A stretch of 13,238 nucleotides of DNA from an uncultured Verrucomicrobiota bacterium (GCA_946612175.1 CAMOEO010000044.1:1-13238), one strand, 5' to 3'; shown: positions 1 to 9,497, numbered from the stretch's first letter. Made by a program: numbers and translations. Notes: a model not told the origin generated them from the letters alone.

Positions 1-1369
1 TCGACTGACGCTCCGGCGCCGGCTCGTCCGCGCCGCCGGGGGCGGGAGCGGGGGTGGTGGGCGCGACCTTGCGGACGAGGACGGCGTCGATGCGGTGGCC
101 GTCCATGCGGACGATCTTCATCGCGAGGCCGTGTTCGGGGACGTCGACGTCCGCGCCCTGGGCGGGGACGGAGGCGAGGCGCTCGACGATCCAGCCGGCC
201 AGGGTCGAGAACTCGCCCTCCTCCAGTTCGGTGCCGAGGGCCTCGTTCACGTCGTCGATCGAGCTCTCGCCCGGGACGAGCCAGCGGCCGTCGCCGAGGT
301 CCTTGATCTCGACGATGTCGTCGGGGCTGTCGTACTCGTCGTAGAGGTCGCCGACGATCTGCTCGACGAGGTCCTCGACGGTGACGATGCCGGAGGTGCC
401 GCCGTAGTCGTCGATGACGATGGCGAGGGACTGCTTGCGCTTCTGCATGCGTTTGAGCAGGGCGTCGGCCTTGATCGTCTCGGGGACGAACATCGGCTTG
501 CGCAGCAGCGGCGCGATGGCGAAGGACTTGGAGTCGACGGAGCGAAGGAGGAAGTCGCGCGCGTTGAGCACGCCCTCGATCGTGTCGATCGAGCCGCGGT
601 AGATCGGGATGCGGGAGACGCCGGCGCGGCGGATCGTGTCGCGGATCTCCTCCCACGAGGCGTCGGCGGGGAGGGCGACGACGTCCTTGCGGTGGACCAT
701 CACGTCCTCGGCCGTGAGGTCGTTGAGCTCGAAGACGTTCTCGATCATCTCCTTCTCGTCGGCCTCGACGGTGCCCTGGTGCTCGCCCTCCTCGACCTGT
801 AGCAGGATCTGGTCCTCCGTGACCTCGGGCGCGAGCCGCGTGGGGGCGCGGACGCCGAAGGCGCGCAGCGCGAGGCGCACGCCGGCGTTGACGCACCACA
901 CGGCGGGGCGCACGCACCAGGCCCAGGCGCGGAGGATGCGCGCGACGCGGCGGGCGAAGCGCTCGCCCGCCGCGATGGCGGCCTGCTTGGGCGCGATCTC
1001 GCCGAAGACGAGGACGGCGTAGGAGAGCACGAGCGTGACGGCGGCGGCCGCGACGGGCTCGGCGGCGCCGGCGCCCGGGAAGGCGCGGACGAGCCGCCGC
1101 GCGAGGGGCGGCGCGAAGGTGATCGCGGCGAAGGAGCTCAGGAGCAGGTTGGCGAGGGTGTTGCCGATCGAGATGGAGGAGAGGAAGCGGCCGGTGTCCT
1201 CGAGGAACGAGCGGAGGATGCGGTCCGTGCGGGAGCCCTCCTCGGCGGCCTGGCGCACCTTGAGGCGGTCGAGCCGGATGACGGCGAATTCGCTCGCGGA
1301 GAAGAAGAAGCTCGCGAGCAGCGCGCCGGCCATGACAAGGAGGCGCCAGATGAGGGTGGAGGAGTCCAT
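1..1369 (-). CDS. CNNM/CorC (HlyC-type) membrane protein with CBS pair, 3' end cut by window edge
   Basis: About 455 codons are present and the frame is still open at the left edge (last residues ERQS), so only the C-terminal end is missing. The N-terminal DUF21/CNNM domain (about residues 1-180) has hydrophobic segments near 5-30, 65-85 and 105-130 and the family-typical SIGNTLAN (67-74) and FGEIAPK (122-128) motifs. A CBS pair follows (about 220-340), with EDVMVHRKDVVALP and the hallmark DDYGGTSGIVTVEDLVEQIVG near 320-340. The CorC_HlyC C-terminal domain spans about 355-430, then a Pro/Ala-rich tail. The family is linked to Mg2+/Co2+ export or resistance; the old hemolysin name is probably misleading. 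The start at 1369 is chosen because the first TM segment follows at once; no Shine-Dalgarno sequence precedes it. It appears to have its own promoter. Ion specificity cannot be read from the sequence. Confidence 0.9.
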   Translation of the reverse strand, partial: MDSSTLIWRLLVMAGALLASFFFSASEFAVIRLDRLKVRQAAEEGSRTDRILRSFLEDTGRFLSSISIGNTLANLLLSSFAAITFAPPLARRLVRAFPGAGAAEPVAAAAVTLVLSYAVLVFGEIAPKQAAIAAGERFARRVARILRAWAWCVRPAVWCVNAGVRLALRAFGVRAPTRLAPEVTEDQILLQVEEGEHQGTVEADEKEMIENVFELNDLTAEDVMVHRKDVVALPADASWEEIRDTIRRAGVSRIPIYRGSIDTIEGVLNARDFLLRSVDSKSFAIAPLLRKPMFVPETIKADALLKRMQKRKQSLAIVIDDYGGTSGIVTVEDLVEQIVGDLYDEYDSPDDIVEIKDLGDGRWLVPGESSIDDVNEALGTELEEGEFSTLAGWIVERLASVPAQGADVDVPEHGLAMKIVRMDGHRIDAVLVRKVAPTTPAPAPGGADEPAPERQS

Positions 1370-1417
1370 GCGGAAATGCGGAGGGGGAAAAACGCGGAAA
1401 CGGCCGCGGTGTCGCGA

Positions 1418-1446
1418 ATCATAGCACATCGCGTTCGCGAAATCCA
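1418..1446 (-). promoter_or_regulatory. Candidate sigma70 promoter of the CNNM/CorC gene
   Basis: On the minus strand a -10 TATGAT (1418-1423) is preceded by TGTGC, giving an extended -10. A weak -35 TGGATT (1441-1446) lies 17 bp upstream. The predicted start of transcription, near 1411, leaves a leader of about 40 nt with a U/C-rich tract and no Shine-Dalgarno sequence. The same TGTGC context precedes the gyrA -10. Confidence 0.55.
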
Positions 1447-1513
1447 CAGGGGCGCCGCAGTCGCGGCGCGCCGGGGCGGCGGGACCGCGCCGAGAACGGC
1501 GCGGCGCGGGACG

Positions 1514-1539
1514 CGCAGCCGCCGCGCGCGGCGGCTGCG
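1514..1539 (-). terminator. 26-bp perfect GC palindrome at the 3' end of the GH43 gene
   Basis: Arms 1514-1525 and 1528-1539 are perfectly complementary around a central GC, so the RNA would fold into an 11-bp GC-only-type stem with a 4-nt loop. It begins one base or less after the TGA of the GH43 gene (1540-1542). No T-tract follows on the minus strand, so it is not a classical intrinsic terminator. It may protect the 3' end, act with a factor, or bind a protein. It lies between GH43 and the promoter of the next gene, which fits transcript separation. Confidence 0.45.
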
Positions 1540-2604
1540 TCAGTCGAAGTCCGCTGGGGACCAGGCGTCGCGCCAGTCGAGGGTGCCCATTTCGCCGTCG
1601 AAGCGGAACGGGAGCCAGACGTAGTCCGCGATGCTCGTGTTTCCGCCGGGGGGCGGGAGGGCGTTCCACGCGCGCATGGCCTCCTCGTTGCGTTCGCCGA
1701 AGCACGACTCGAAGAAGGCGTGCGTGACCTCGTAGGGGCGGTCCATGTCGCGCGGGAGCCAGCGGTCGCCGAGCGCGATGTAGAGGTCCTTCTTGCCGGG
1801 GACCTTGAAGACCGAGGAGACCTGCGAGTGGAATGAGGTGCGCGACGGGTCGCCGGGGTGCGGGTCGCCGAGGACGCGGTAGGGGCCGTGCCACGTGTCG
1901 GCGACGGCGAGCTCCGACGGGTTCGGGCAGTAGCCGGTCGTGCCGGAGGTGATGAGGTAGTGCTTCCCGTTGCGGACGAAGTGCGCTGGCGCCTCGCGGA
2001 CGTAGGGCGGATACGGCCGCGGGAAGTGCGTGCTGTAGTAGCCCGTGACGTCGGTGTAGTCGTCCGTGAGGTCCGCGCAGATCAGCTCGCTGTGGACGCG
2101 CTCGAAGTAGTAGTAGGCCTTGCCGTCGGGCGCGACGGCGAGGTCGAAGTCGCCCGCGCTCATGCCGAGCGGGCGCAGCCCGGTGCAGACCACTTCGTAG
2201 GGGCCGAGAAAACGGTCGGCGGCGAGGACGGTCTCCGACTGCGTGCCGTCGCGCTGCATGATCTTGAGCCACGCGATGTACTTGCCGGTGCGCTTGTTGT
2301 GGACGATGTGCGGGCGGTCCATCATCGAGGCGGGATGGAGCGGGTGTCCCGGCTCGTCGGGGCGCGGCGGGATGATCAGGCCCTCGTCCTCCCAGTTCAC
2401 GAGGTCCGTCGAGCGGTAGCTGCGGACGCCCCAGTGCCAGATGCGCGGCGAGCCGTCGGCGGGCTTGGCGCCGTCGGTCTTCTCCTTGTTCTCGCCGTAC
2501 CAGTGGTAGACGCCGTCCTCAAAGAGGATCGAGCCGCCGTGCGCCTGGATGCGCTTGCCTTCGGTGTCGAGCCAGGGTTGGCCGGGAAAGATGTGCGTGT
2601 TCAT
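1540..2604 (-). CDS. Glycoside hydrolase family 43 protein, subfamily 24-like (exo-beta-1,3-galactanase type)
   Basis: 354 aa, a single five-bladed beta-propeller GH43 domain with no signal peptide, so predicted cytoplasmic. The N-terminal block WLDTEGKRIQAHGGSILFEDG (11-31) and YHWYGENK (33-40), then YRSTDLVNW (63-71), DRPHIVHN (96-103) and DFDLAVAPDGKAYYY (152-166), match GH43 enzymes that attack galactan side chains. By recall of the characterised fungal subfamily-24 enzyme, E204 in REAPAHF would be the general acid and Q261 in FHSQVSSVF the unusual non-Asp base. The ERPK glutamate of that group is replaced here by D96. Substrate (beta-1,3-galactan or arabinogalactan oligosaccharides) is inference. 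The gene starts 42 nt downstream of the small membrane protein gene; that gap holds palindromic repeat A and no Shine-Dalgarno sequence. Confidence 0.8.
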   Translation of the reverse strand: MNTHIFPGQPWLDTEGKRIQAHGGSILFEDGVYHWYGENKEKTDGAKPADGSPRIWHWGVRSYRSTDLVNWEDEGLIIPPRPDEPGHPLHPASMMDRPHIVHNKRTGKYIAWLKIMQRDGTQSETVLAADRFLGPYEVVCTGLRPLGMSAGDFDLAVAPDGKAYYYFERVHSELICADLTDDYTDVTGYYSTHFPRPYPPYVREAPAHFVRNGKHYLITSGTTGYCPNPSELAVADTWHGPYRVLGDPHPGDPSRTSFHSQVSSVFKVPGKKDLYIALGDRWLPRDMDRPYEVTHAFFESCFGERNEEAMRAWNALPPPGGNTSIADYVWLPFRFDGEMGTLDWRDAWSPADFD

Positions 2605-2624
2605 TTGGTCGGGGTCGTTTGTTT

Positions 2625-2654
2625 TGGCCGGGACGGAGCCCGGCCATCAGGACT
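2625..2654 (+). repeat. Palindromic repeat element, copy A (intergenic and over a stop codon)
   Basis: Left arm TGGCCGGG (2625-2632), loop ACGGAG (2633-2638), right arm CCCGGCCA (2639-2646) and tail TCAGGACT (2647-2654). The 8-bp stem is perfect. The first three tail bases, TCA, are the TGA stop of the small membrane protein gene on the minus strand, so the element sets that protein's C-terminus. The hairpin forms part of the leader of the GH43 gene. Confidence 0.85.
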
Positions 2655-2994
2655 GCTTGCTCTGTCCATCGCCGGGTTCTCCGAATAGGAATACCTTGAA
2701 CGCGTGGCGGGGTCCGCCATGTTCGCGGATGAATTCCAGCTGCCGGTCCCGTGCCCGGAGGATGTGGGGCAAAACCACACGGACGACGAGCCATGCGAGC
2801 AGAGCCGCGAAGACGGAGCCCGCGGCGAAGATCGCCGCGTCGCGGGCGGGATGGTCCGATTTCCAGCGCCCCGTGCCAAGGGAGAAGGCGCACCAGAGCA
2901 TGAAGCACGACCCCGCGGCGAACCACAGCGCGCAGAACCAGGCGAAGAACCTGACAATGGCGGTATGGAAACGGAGCGGTGATGTGCGGTTCAT
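2647..2994 (-). CDS. Small two-TM membrane protein, unknown function
   Basis: 115 aa. I do not recognise a family. Two hydrophobic segments are visible: about residues 13-40 (FFAWFCALWFAAGSCFMLWC is the core) and about 54-80 (IFAAGSVFAALLAWLVVRVV is the core). A basic, soluble tail of about 35 residues follows, including LRARDRQLEFIREHGGPRHAF. The start lies 12 nt after the gyrA stop codon, so it is probably co-transcribed with gyrA. No good Shine-Dalgarno sequence precedes the ATG, which fits translational coupling. The last residues (QSKQS) and the stop codon come from or next to palindromic repeat A, suggesting that insertion of the repeat changed the original C-terminus. Coding status is supported by the well-formed TM pattern and its neat fit between two real genes. 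Confidence 0.7.
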   Translation of the reverse strand: MNRTSPLRFHTAIVRFFAWFCALWFAAGSCFMLWCAFSLGTGRWKSDHPARDAAIFAAGSVFAALLAWLVVRVVLPHILRARDRQLEFIREHGGPRHAFKVFLFGEPGDGQSKQS

Positions 2995-3006
2995 GCGGGG
3001 TGCGGG

Positions 3007-5919
<2,913 letters not shown>

Positions 5920-5955
5920 GGGGAACCTTGCGGAAGGGGGAAGAAAGATGGCGAC

Positions 5956-5984
5956 ATTCTAGCACAATCTCGCGCGCATTGCAA
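5956..5984 (-). promoter_or_regulatory. gyrA sigma70 promoter
   Basis: On the minus strand: -35 TTGCAA (5979-5984), a 17-bp spacer and -10 TAGAAT (5956-5961), with TGTGC directly before the -10 (extended -10). The predicted transcription start is near 5949, leaving a leader of about 30 nt with a pyrimidine tract and CGCAAGG before the ATG at 5919. The -35 lies in the centre of a 7-bp GC inverted repeat (5971-5977 and 5985-5991). Confidence 0.75.
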
Positions 5985-6017
5985 GCGCGCGTGCGTGCGC
6001 GGGCGCGCTCTCGCGCG
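5971..6017. other. Alternating purine/pyrimidine GC tract upstream of gyrA
   Basis: Bases 5985-6001 alternate purine and pyrimidine without a break (GC and GT steps), and CGCGCGC lies on the other side of the -35. Further GCGC runs extend to 6017. Such sequences favour left-handed Z-DNA or cruciform extrusion under negative supercoiling. The tract borders the promoter of a supercoiling enzyme, so a role in topology sensing is possible but is inference only. Confidence 0.45.
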
Positions 6018-6158
6018 AAGGCGCGATTGGGGACAGACCCCTCGCCTCGGATGGGGACAGACCCCGAAGGGCGGGGGGACGCCGAAGAAGGCGCAATGGG
6101 GACAGACCCCTCGCCTCCTCGCCTCGGAATGGGGACTGACCCCGCAGGGGGGGGACGC
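6016..6158. repeat. REP-like hairpin cluster: tandem unit with four GGGGACAGACCCC motifs
   Basis: Four near-identical motifs, ATGGGGACAGACCCC or a close variant, have their GGGG at 6029, 6053, 6098 and 6131; the last has ACTGA in place of ACAGA. Each forms a GGGG/CCCC hairpin. They sit in two larger tandem units, 6016-6082 and 6083-6158. Each unit runs CGAAG, GGCGC, motif, CTCGCCT, motif, G-run, GGACGC; unit 2 has extra CTCGCCT copies. A fragment of a third unit (CGAAGGGCG) begins at 6159. By recall, similar motifs are spread in many genomes that have REP-associated Y1 transposases; none is in this window. The cluster lies between the SDR terminator and the gyrA promoter. Confidence 0.8.
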
Positions 6159-6173
6159 CGAAGGGCGAAAGAA

Positions 6174-6211
6174 GGACGGGCCCCGTCCGCCATCGGCGTC
6201 GGGGCCCGTCC
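6174..6211 (-). terminator. Intrinsic terminator of the SDR gene
   Basis: A perfect 12-bp stem (arms 6174-6185 and 6200-6211, GGACGGGCCCCG type) with a 14-nt loop starts 23 nt after the SDR stop codon. On the minus strand it is followed by TTCTTTCG, a short T-rich run. This should end transcription from the TPR-LysM-SDR side before the gyrA promoter. Confidence 0.75.
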
Positions 6212-6234
6212 AGGCGGGGAAAAGGCGGCGGGGC

Positions 6235-7092
6235 CTAGACGCCGGAGAAGGCGTTGAAGCCGCCGTCGATGGGGAGGACGACGCCGGTGACGAAGGCGGC
6301 GGCCGCGTCGTCGAGGAGCCACAGGACGGCGCCGACGAGGTCGGCGGGATCGCCGAAGCGGCCCATCGGGGTGAGCGAGAGGATCTTGTTGCCGCGGGCC
6401 GTGAGCGAGCCGTCGGGGTTGGTGAGGAGGGCGCGGTTCTGGTCCGTGAGGAAGAAGCCGGGGGCGATCGCGTTCACGCGGACGCCGGCCTGCGAGAAGT
6501 GGACGGCGAGCCACTGGGTGAAGTTCGAGACGCCGGCCTTCGCGGCGGAGTAGGCGGGGATCTTGGTGAGCGGGCGGAACGCGTTCATCGACGAGATGTT
6601 GAGGATCGTGCCGCGGCCGCGCTCGACCATGCCCCTCGTGAAGACCTGCGTCGGGAGGAGGGTGCCGAGGATGTTGAGGTTGAAGACGAACTGGATGCCG
6701 GCCGGATCGAGGTCGTAGAACGTCTTGAGCTCGGGGTTCGCGGCGGCGAGGTCGGCGGCGGTGATGCGCTCGTTGGACGTCGTGCCCTTGGGGTGGTTGC
6801 CGCCGGCGCCGTTGAGGAGGATGTCGACCGGGCCGAGATCGGCCTCGACGGCCGCGCGCGCCGCCTCGAGGGAGTCCTTCTCGAGGACGTTGCAGGCATA
6901 GCCCTTCGCGACGCCGCCCTCGGCGGCGATGGCGTCGGCCACCTTCCTGGCGGCCTCTTCGCGGAGGTCGAGGACGGCGACCTTGGCGCCGGCCGCGGCG
7001 AGGGCGCGGGCGAGGGTGGAGCAGAGAACGCCGCCGCCGCCGGTGACGACGGCGACCTTGCCGGAAAGATCGTGCTTGTCGGGGATGTTCAT
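6235..7092 (-). CDS. SDR family D-mannonate oxidoreductase (fructuronate reductase-like)
   Basis: 285 aa, a classical short-chain dehydrogenase/reductase. The Rossmann nucleotide motif is TGGGGVLC (17-24), where many relatives have Gly rather than Cys24. D42 in VLDL suggests preference for NAD(H). The NNAG-type motif is NGAG (94-97). The catalytic set is N140, S167/S168 in NISSM, Y181 and K185 in PAYSAAK. The C-terminal stretch FFLTDQNRALL, LTPMGRFG and GGFNAFSGV resembles Bacillus YjmF/UxuB-type enzymes that interconvert D-fructuronate and D-mannonate in hexuronate breakdown; the long 100-130 insert also fits. No other uronate gene is nearby, so substrate is moderately certain only. The start at 7092 is chosen by homology; no Shine-Dalgarno sequence precedes it. 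The leader holds a 9-bp tandem array and no visible promoter, so it may be co-transcribed with the LysM gene. Confidence 0.85.
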   Translation of the reverse strand: MNIPDKHDLSGKVAVVTGGGGVLCSTLARALAAAGAKVAVLDLREEAARKVADAIAAEGGVAKGYACNVLEKDSLEAARAAVEADLGPVDILLNGAGGNHPKGTTSNERITAADLAAANPELKTFYDLDPAGIQFVFNLNILGTLLPTQVFTRGMVERGRGTILNISSMNAFRPLTKIPAYSAAKAGVSNFTQWLAVHFSQAGVRVNAIAPGFFLTDQNRALLTNPDGSLTARGNKILSLTPMGRFGDPADLVGAVLWLLDDAAAAFVTGVVLPIDGGFNAFSGV

Positions 7093-7101
7093 GGAAGGGA
7101 G

Positions 7102-7164
7102 GGGTTGAAGAGGTTGAAGAGGTTGAAGAGGTTGAAGGGGTTGAAGGGGTTGAAGGGGTTGAAG
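7102..7164. repeat. 9-bp tandem array in the SDR leader (7 units)
   Basis: Seven perfect or near-perfect units of (A/G)GGTTGAAG, laid out as one GGGTTGAAG, three AGGTTGAAG and three GGGTTGAAG. It begins 10 bp upstream of the SDR start codon. On the SDR mRNA it reads as a CU-rich run of CUUCAACC(C/U). The unit length of three codons means copy-number change would not shift frame if the leader is translated. The block order of the two unit types indicates slippage or unequal exchange. Confidence 0.9.
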
Positions 7165-7198
7165 AGTGGGGGAGGGGGAAGGGGGCTGGTGCTTGGGG

Positions 7199-7885
7199 CT
7201 AGTGCTTCGGGATGTAGAGGACCTGGCCGACGCGGATCTTGGCGGCGTCCTTGATGCCGTTCTCGCGGATGATCTCGGCGACGGTGCAGCCGAAGGCGGA
7301 GGCGATCTCGGAAAGGGTCTGGCCGGACTGGACGGTGTATTCGTAGAACTCTCCGGCGTGGGCGGGGCCGGTGGGGCGGGAGCCGCCGCCGCCACCGGGG
7401 GTGCGGGAGGCCTGGCGGACGGCGTCGCGGATGGCCTTGTCGGTTCGCGACTCGGAGGCGGCGATGGCCTTGTTCACCTCGGCGACGATGGTCTGGCGCT
7501 CGGCGGCGGTGGCGGCGGAGATCGCCGTGGGGACCTTGGCGAGCTGGGCGCGGAGGGAATCGACCTCGGACTGGAGGGCGGCGACGTCGGCGCGGAGGCG
7601 CGCGACGTCCTGCCCGCGGGCGTCGGTCGAGCGGGAGAGCTCGTCGGAGCGGGAGGAGACGTCGTAGATGGAGGAGCCGAGGCCGCCGATCTCGCTTTCG
7701 TGGCGCTGGGACGAGGCCTCGACCTGGGCGAGGCGGGACTTGAGCGCCATGATCTCGCGCTGCTCGGGGGTGGGGCCGGCGGGGGCGCGGCCGAAGCGGA
7801 CGCGCCCCGCGGAGTCGGTGTAGCAGCCGGAGAGGAGGGCGAGGGCGGGGAGGAGCAGGAGGGCGGGGAGGCGGGGCTTCGTCAT
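7199..7885 (-). CDS. LysM-domain lipoprotein with coiled coil
   Basis: 228 aa. The N-terminus (MTKPRLPALLLLPALALLSGC) is a lipoprotein signal peptide with lipobox LSGC, so Cys21 would be lipidated. Residues about 41-118 are rich in heptad-like Leu/Ala/charged repeats (ALKSRLAQVEASSQRHESEI; RLRADVAALQSEVDSLRAQL), predicting a coiled coil. A Gly-rich hinge (163-170) leads to one LysM domain (about 181-227: YTVQSGQTLSEIASAFGCTV to GQVLYIP), which binds peptidoglycan glycan chains. It is probably an envelope protein that links the outer membrane and cell wall. It begins inside the stop codon of the TPR gene (ATGA overlap), so the two are translationally coupled and may act together. Exact role unknown. 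Confidence 0.85.
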   Translation of the reverse strand: MTKPRLPALLLLPALALLSGCYTDSAGRVRFGRAPAGPTPEQREIMALKSRLAQVEASSQRHESEIGGLGSSIYDVSSRSDELSRSTDARGQDVARLRADVAALQSEVDSLRAQLAKVPTAISAATAAERQTIVAEVNKAIAASESRTDKAIRDAVRQASRTPGGGGGSRPTGPAHAGEFYEYTVQSGQTLSEIASAFGCTVAEIIRENGIKDAAKIRVGQVLYIPKH

Positions 7886-9309
7886 GCCTGGGACCCCTTC
7901 GCCTTCTGGGCCTCGTAGATGCGCTGGACGCGGTCCGAGACGTCCTTGTAGGTGACGTCGGCGCGGTAGATCTCCTTGAAGTACTTGGCGGCCTCGTCGA
8001 GCTTGCCCTCCTCCTCGCAGATCTCGCCGAGGAGGTAGTAGACGTCCATCTTCTGCTTGTCCATGGACGGGAGCTGCTCGAGGGCGCCGGAGAGCTGCTC
8101 GACGGCCATGTCCTGCATGCCCTTCTGGCGGAAGCACTGGGCCATGAGGTAGAGGGACATGACGCGGTCCTTGGGGGAGCGCTGGGAGATCTGGAACTGC
8201 TGGATGGCCTCGTCGGGGTAGCCGTACTTCCAGTACTGCTCGCCGAGCTCGAAGCGGAGGTGCTGGTCGTTGGGGTAGCGCTGGACGCGCTCGGCGATGT
8301 CGTCGAAGACGTACTGGTCGCGCTCGGCCTGCTTGGCGGCGGCGCCCTCCTCGTCGCCGGCCTCGCGGAGGGCGGCGATCTCGGCGTCGAACTGCTCGGT
8401 GCGGACGGCGGCGTAGCGGAGGTCGAGGGCGGGGTCCTGGCCGACGTGGGAGCGGGCGGTCTCGATGGCGTCGAGGGCGGGCTGGTACTGCTTCTGCTGG
8501 AGGTAGAGGCCGACGAGCGCGAGGTAGTAGTTGACGTTCTTCGGCTCCTTCTCGATCTTGCGGAGCGTCTCGTTGATGATCTTCTGGGCGTCGTCGGCGG
8601 TCTTGACGGACTTGTTGGCGGCGTCGAGCTCCTCCTGCTGCTTGGTGTCCTGGAGGGCCTTGCGGAAGTCGCCGGCCTCGGCGGCCTTCTCCCAGGAGCC
8701 GGAGGCGGCGAGGGCCTCGGCGTCCTTGAGCATCTTGGCGACGGCGGCGTCGGCGGGGCGGGCGCGGTGGACGCGCTCGAGGCACTCGATGGCCTTGCGG
8801 TAGTCCTGCGTCTGGTAGTAGAGGCGGCCGAGGGCGGCGACGGCGTCGACGTCGTTGGCGGGGATGTGCTCCTTCGCGAGCTCCATCGTCATGAGGCCGG
8901 CGGGGTAGCGGCCGGCGGCGATGGCGGTGTCGGCGAAGAGCTTGACGTAGTGGATGTTGAGCGGTTCGTTGAGGAGGTACTTCTCGCACTCGGCGAGGGC
9001 CTCGAGGGCCTTGCCCTTCTTGAGGAGGCCGGCGACCTTCATCTTGGGAAGGAAGGCGGTGGCGGCGGCGAGGGGGGAGACGGCGACCTTGCCGTTGTGC
9101 TTGAGCAGATAGCGGCCGATCTCGGCCTTGCGGAGGTTCGTGCGGGCCTCGAGGAACCACGGGCAGGCCTGGACGCAGCGGGAAAGCATGTCGATGGCCA
9201 TGTCGGGGTTGCGCTCGAGGGAGGCGAGCGCCTTGACGTGGAGGTTGCGGATGTTCTGCGGGATGGGCTTTTCGGGCTCCTGGGCGGGAGCGACGGGTTC
9301 TTCGGCCAT
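7882..9309 (-). CDS. Tetratricopeptide repeat protein
   Basis: 475 aa, no signal peptide or TM segment, so probably cytoplasmic. After an acidic Pro-rich N-terminus (residues 1-18), TPR-like helix pairs are visible at about 22-56, 95-125, 138-185 (LGRLYYQTQDYRKAIECLER is the clearest), 240-272, 342-375 and 410-450 (LLGEICEEEGKLDEAAKYFK). A charged helical region near 190-235 and one near 290-325 (EEGAAAKQAERDQYVFDDIA) separate them. TPR arrays hold protein partners together; the partner is not known, but the ATGA overlap with the LysM lipoprotein gene suggests one complex or process. The start at 9309 has AAGGA 7 nt upstream. The gene diverges from gmk and has a candidate promoter at 9386-9414. 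Confidence 0.88.
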   Translation of the reverse strand: MAEEPVAPAQEPEKPIPQNIRNLHVKALASLERNPDMAIDMLSRCVQACPWFLEARTNLRKAEIGRYLLKHNGKVAVSPLAAATAFLPKMKVAGLLKKGKALEALAECEKYLLNEPLNIHYVKLFADTAIAAGRYPAGLMTMELAKEHIPANDVDAVAALGRLYYQTQDYRKAIECLERVHRARPADAAVAKMLKDAEALAASGSWEKAAEAGDFRKALQDTKQQEELDAANKSVKTADDAQKIINETLRKIEKEPKNVNYYLALVGLYLQQKQYQPALDAIETARSHVGQDPALDLRYAAVRTEQFDAEIAALREAGDEEGAAAKQAERDQYVFDDIAERVQRYPNDQHLRFELGEQYWKYGYPDEAIQQFQISQRSPKDRVMSLYLMAQCFRQKGMQDMAVEQLSGALEQLPSMDKQKMDVYYLLGEICEEEGKLDEAAKYFKEIYRADVTYKDVSDRVQRIYEAQKAKGSQA

Positions 9310-9385
9310 GGTAGGTTCCTTGCGGTATCGTGAAAAATTGGCGGGATGCGACGGGCGGCGGGACGCCGTCCGACGCGGGTTCCAT

Positions 9386-9414
9386 ATCCTCCTACAAACG
9401 ACGCGAAAAGTCAA
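9386..9414 (-). promoter_or_regulatory. Candidate promoter of the TPR-LysM operon
   Basis: On the minus strand a good -35 TTGACT (9409-9414) is followed after 17 bp by a poor -10 GAGGAT (9386-9391). A GGATAT two to three bases further is an alternative. The leader would be about 70 nt. The -35 is the convincing half; the -10 is not. Confidence 0.45.
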
Positions 9415-9467
9415 GGGAAATGGCCGTTGTCGGGGAAGGCGCGCCGCGGAGCGGGCGGCGGGGCGGC

Positions 9468-9497
9468 TTGCCACGGGAAAGGGGATTGTGGTATCAT
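9468..9497 (+). promoter_or_regulatory. Promoter of the gmk-coaC-kinase-priA operon
   Basis: -35 TTGCCA (9468-9473), an 18-bp spacer and -10 TATCAT (9492-9497) preceded by TTGTGG. The predicted transcription start is near 9504, giving a leader of about 30 nt that contains the GGAGG of gmk. The 9310-9532 region otherwise shows only the divergent TPR promoter and G+C-rich sequence. Confidence 0.65.

Noticed and set aside
95..802. Plus-strand open frame of 235 codons within the CNNM/CorC gene
   Set aside because: Antisense to well-defined CBS and CorC_HlyC domains; composition is Val/Asp/Leu-rich shadow sequence.
2625..2646. Repeat A hairpin as an intrinsic terminator after the small membrane protein gene
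   Set aside because: On the minus strand the stem is followed by AAACAAACG, not a T-run. The same hairpin occurs inside gyrA, so it cannot be a strong terminator.
7102..7164. Tandem array as a CRISPR
   Set aside because: Units are 9 bp with no spacers, and no cas gene is near.
7093..7395. N-terminal extension of the SDR through the 9-bp array
   Set aside because: The frame is open upstream, but the product would be LQP repeats and Pro/Ser-rich sequence antisense-unrelated to any SDR, overlapping the LysM gene. SDR homology begins right after the ATG at 7092.
9310..9385. Possible leader peptide on the minus strand starting at 9385 behind AGGAGG
   Set aside because: The Shine-Dalgarno-like AGGAGG is only 2-3 nt from the ATG, the frame runs on into the TPR gene out of frame, and the product has no sensible features. 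It more likely overlaps the -10 region.
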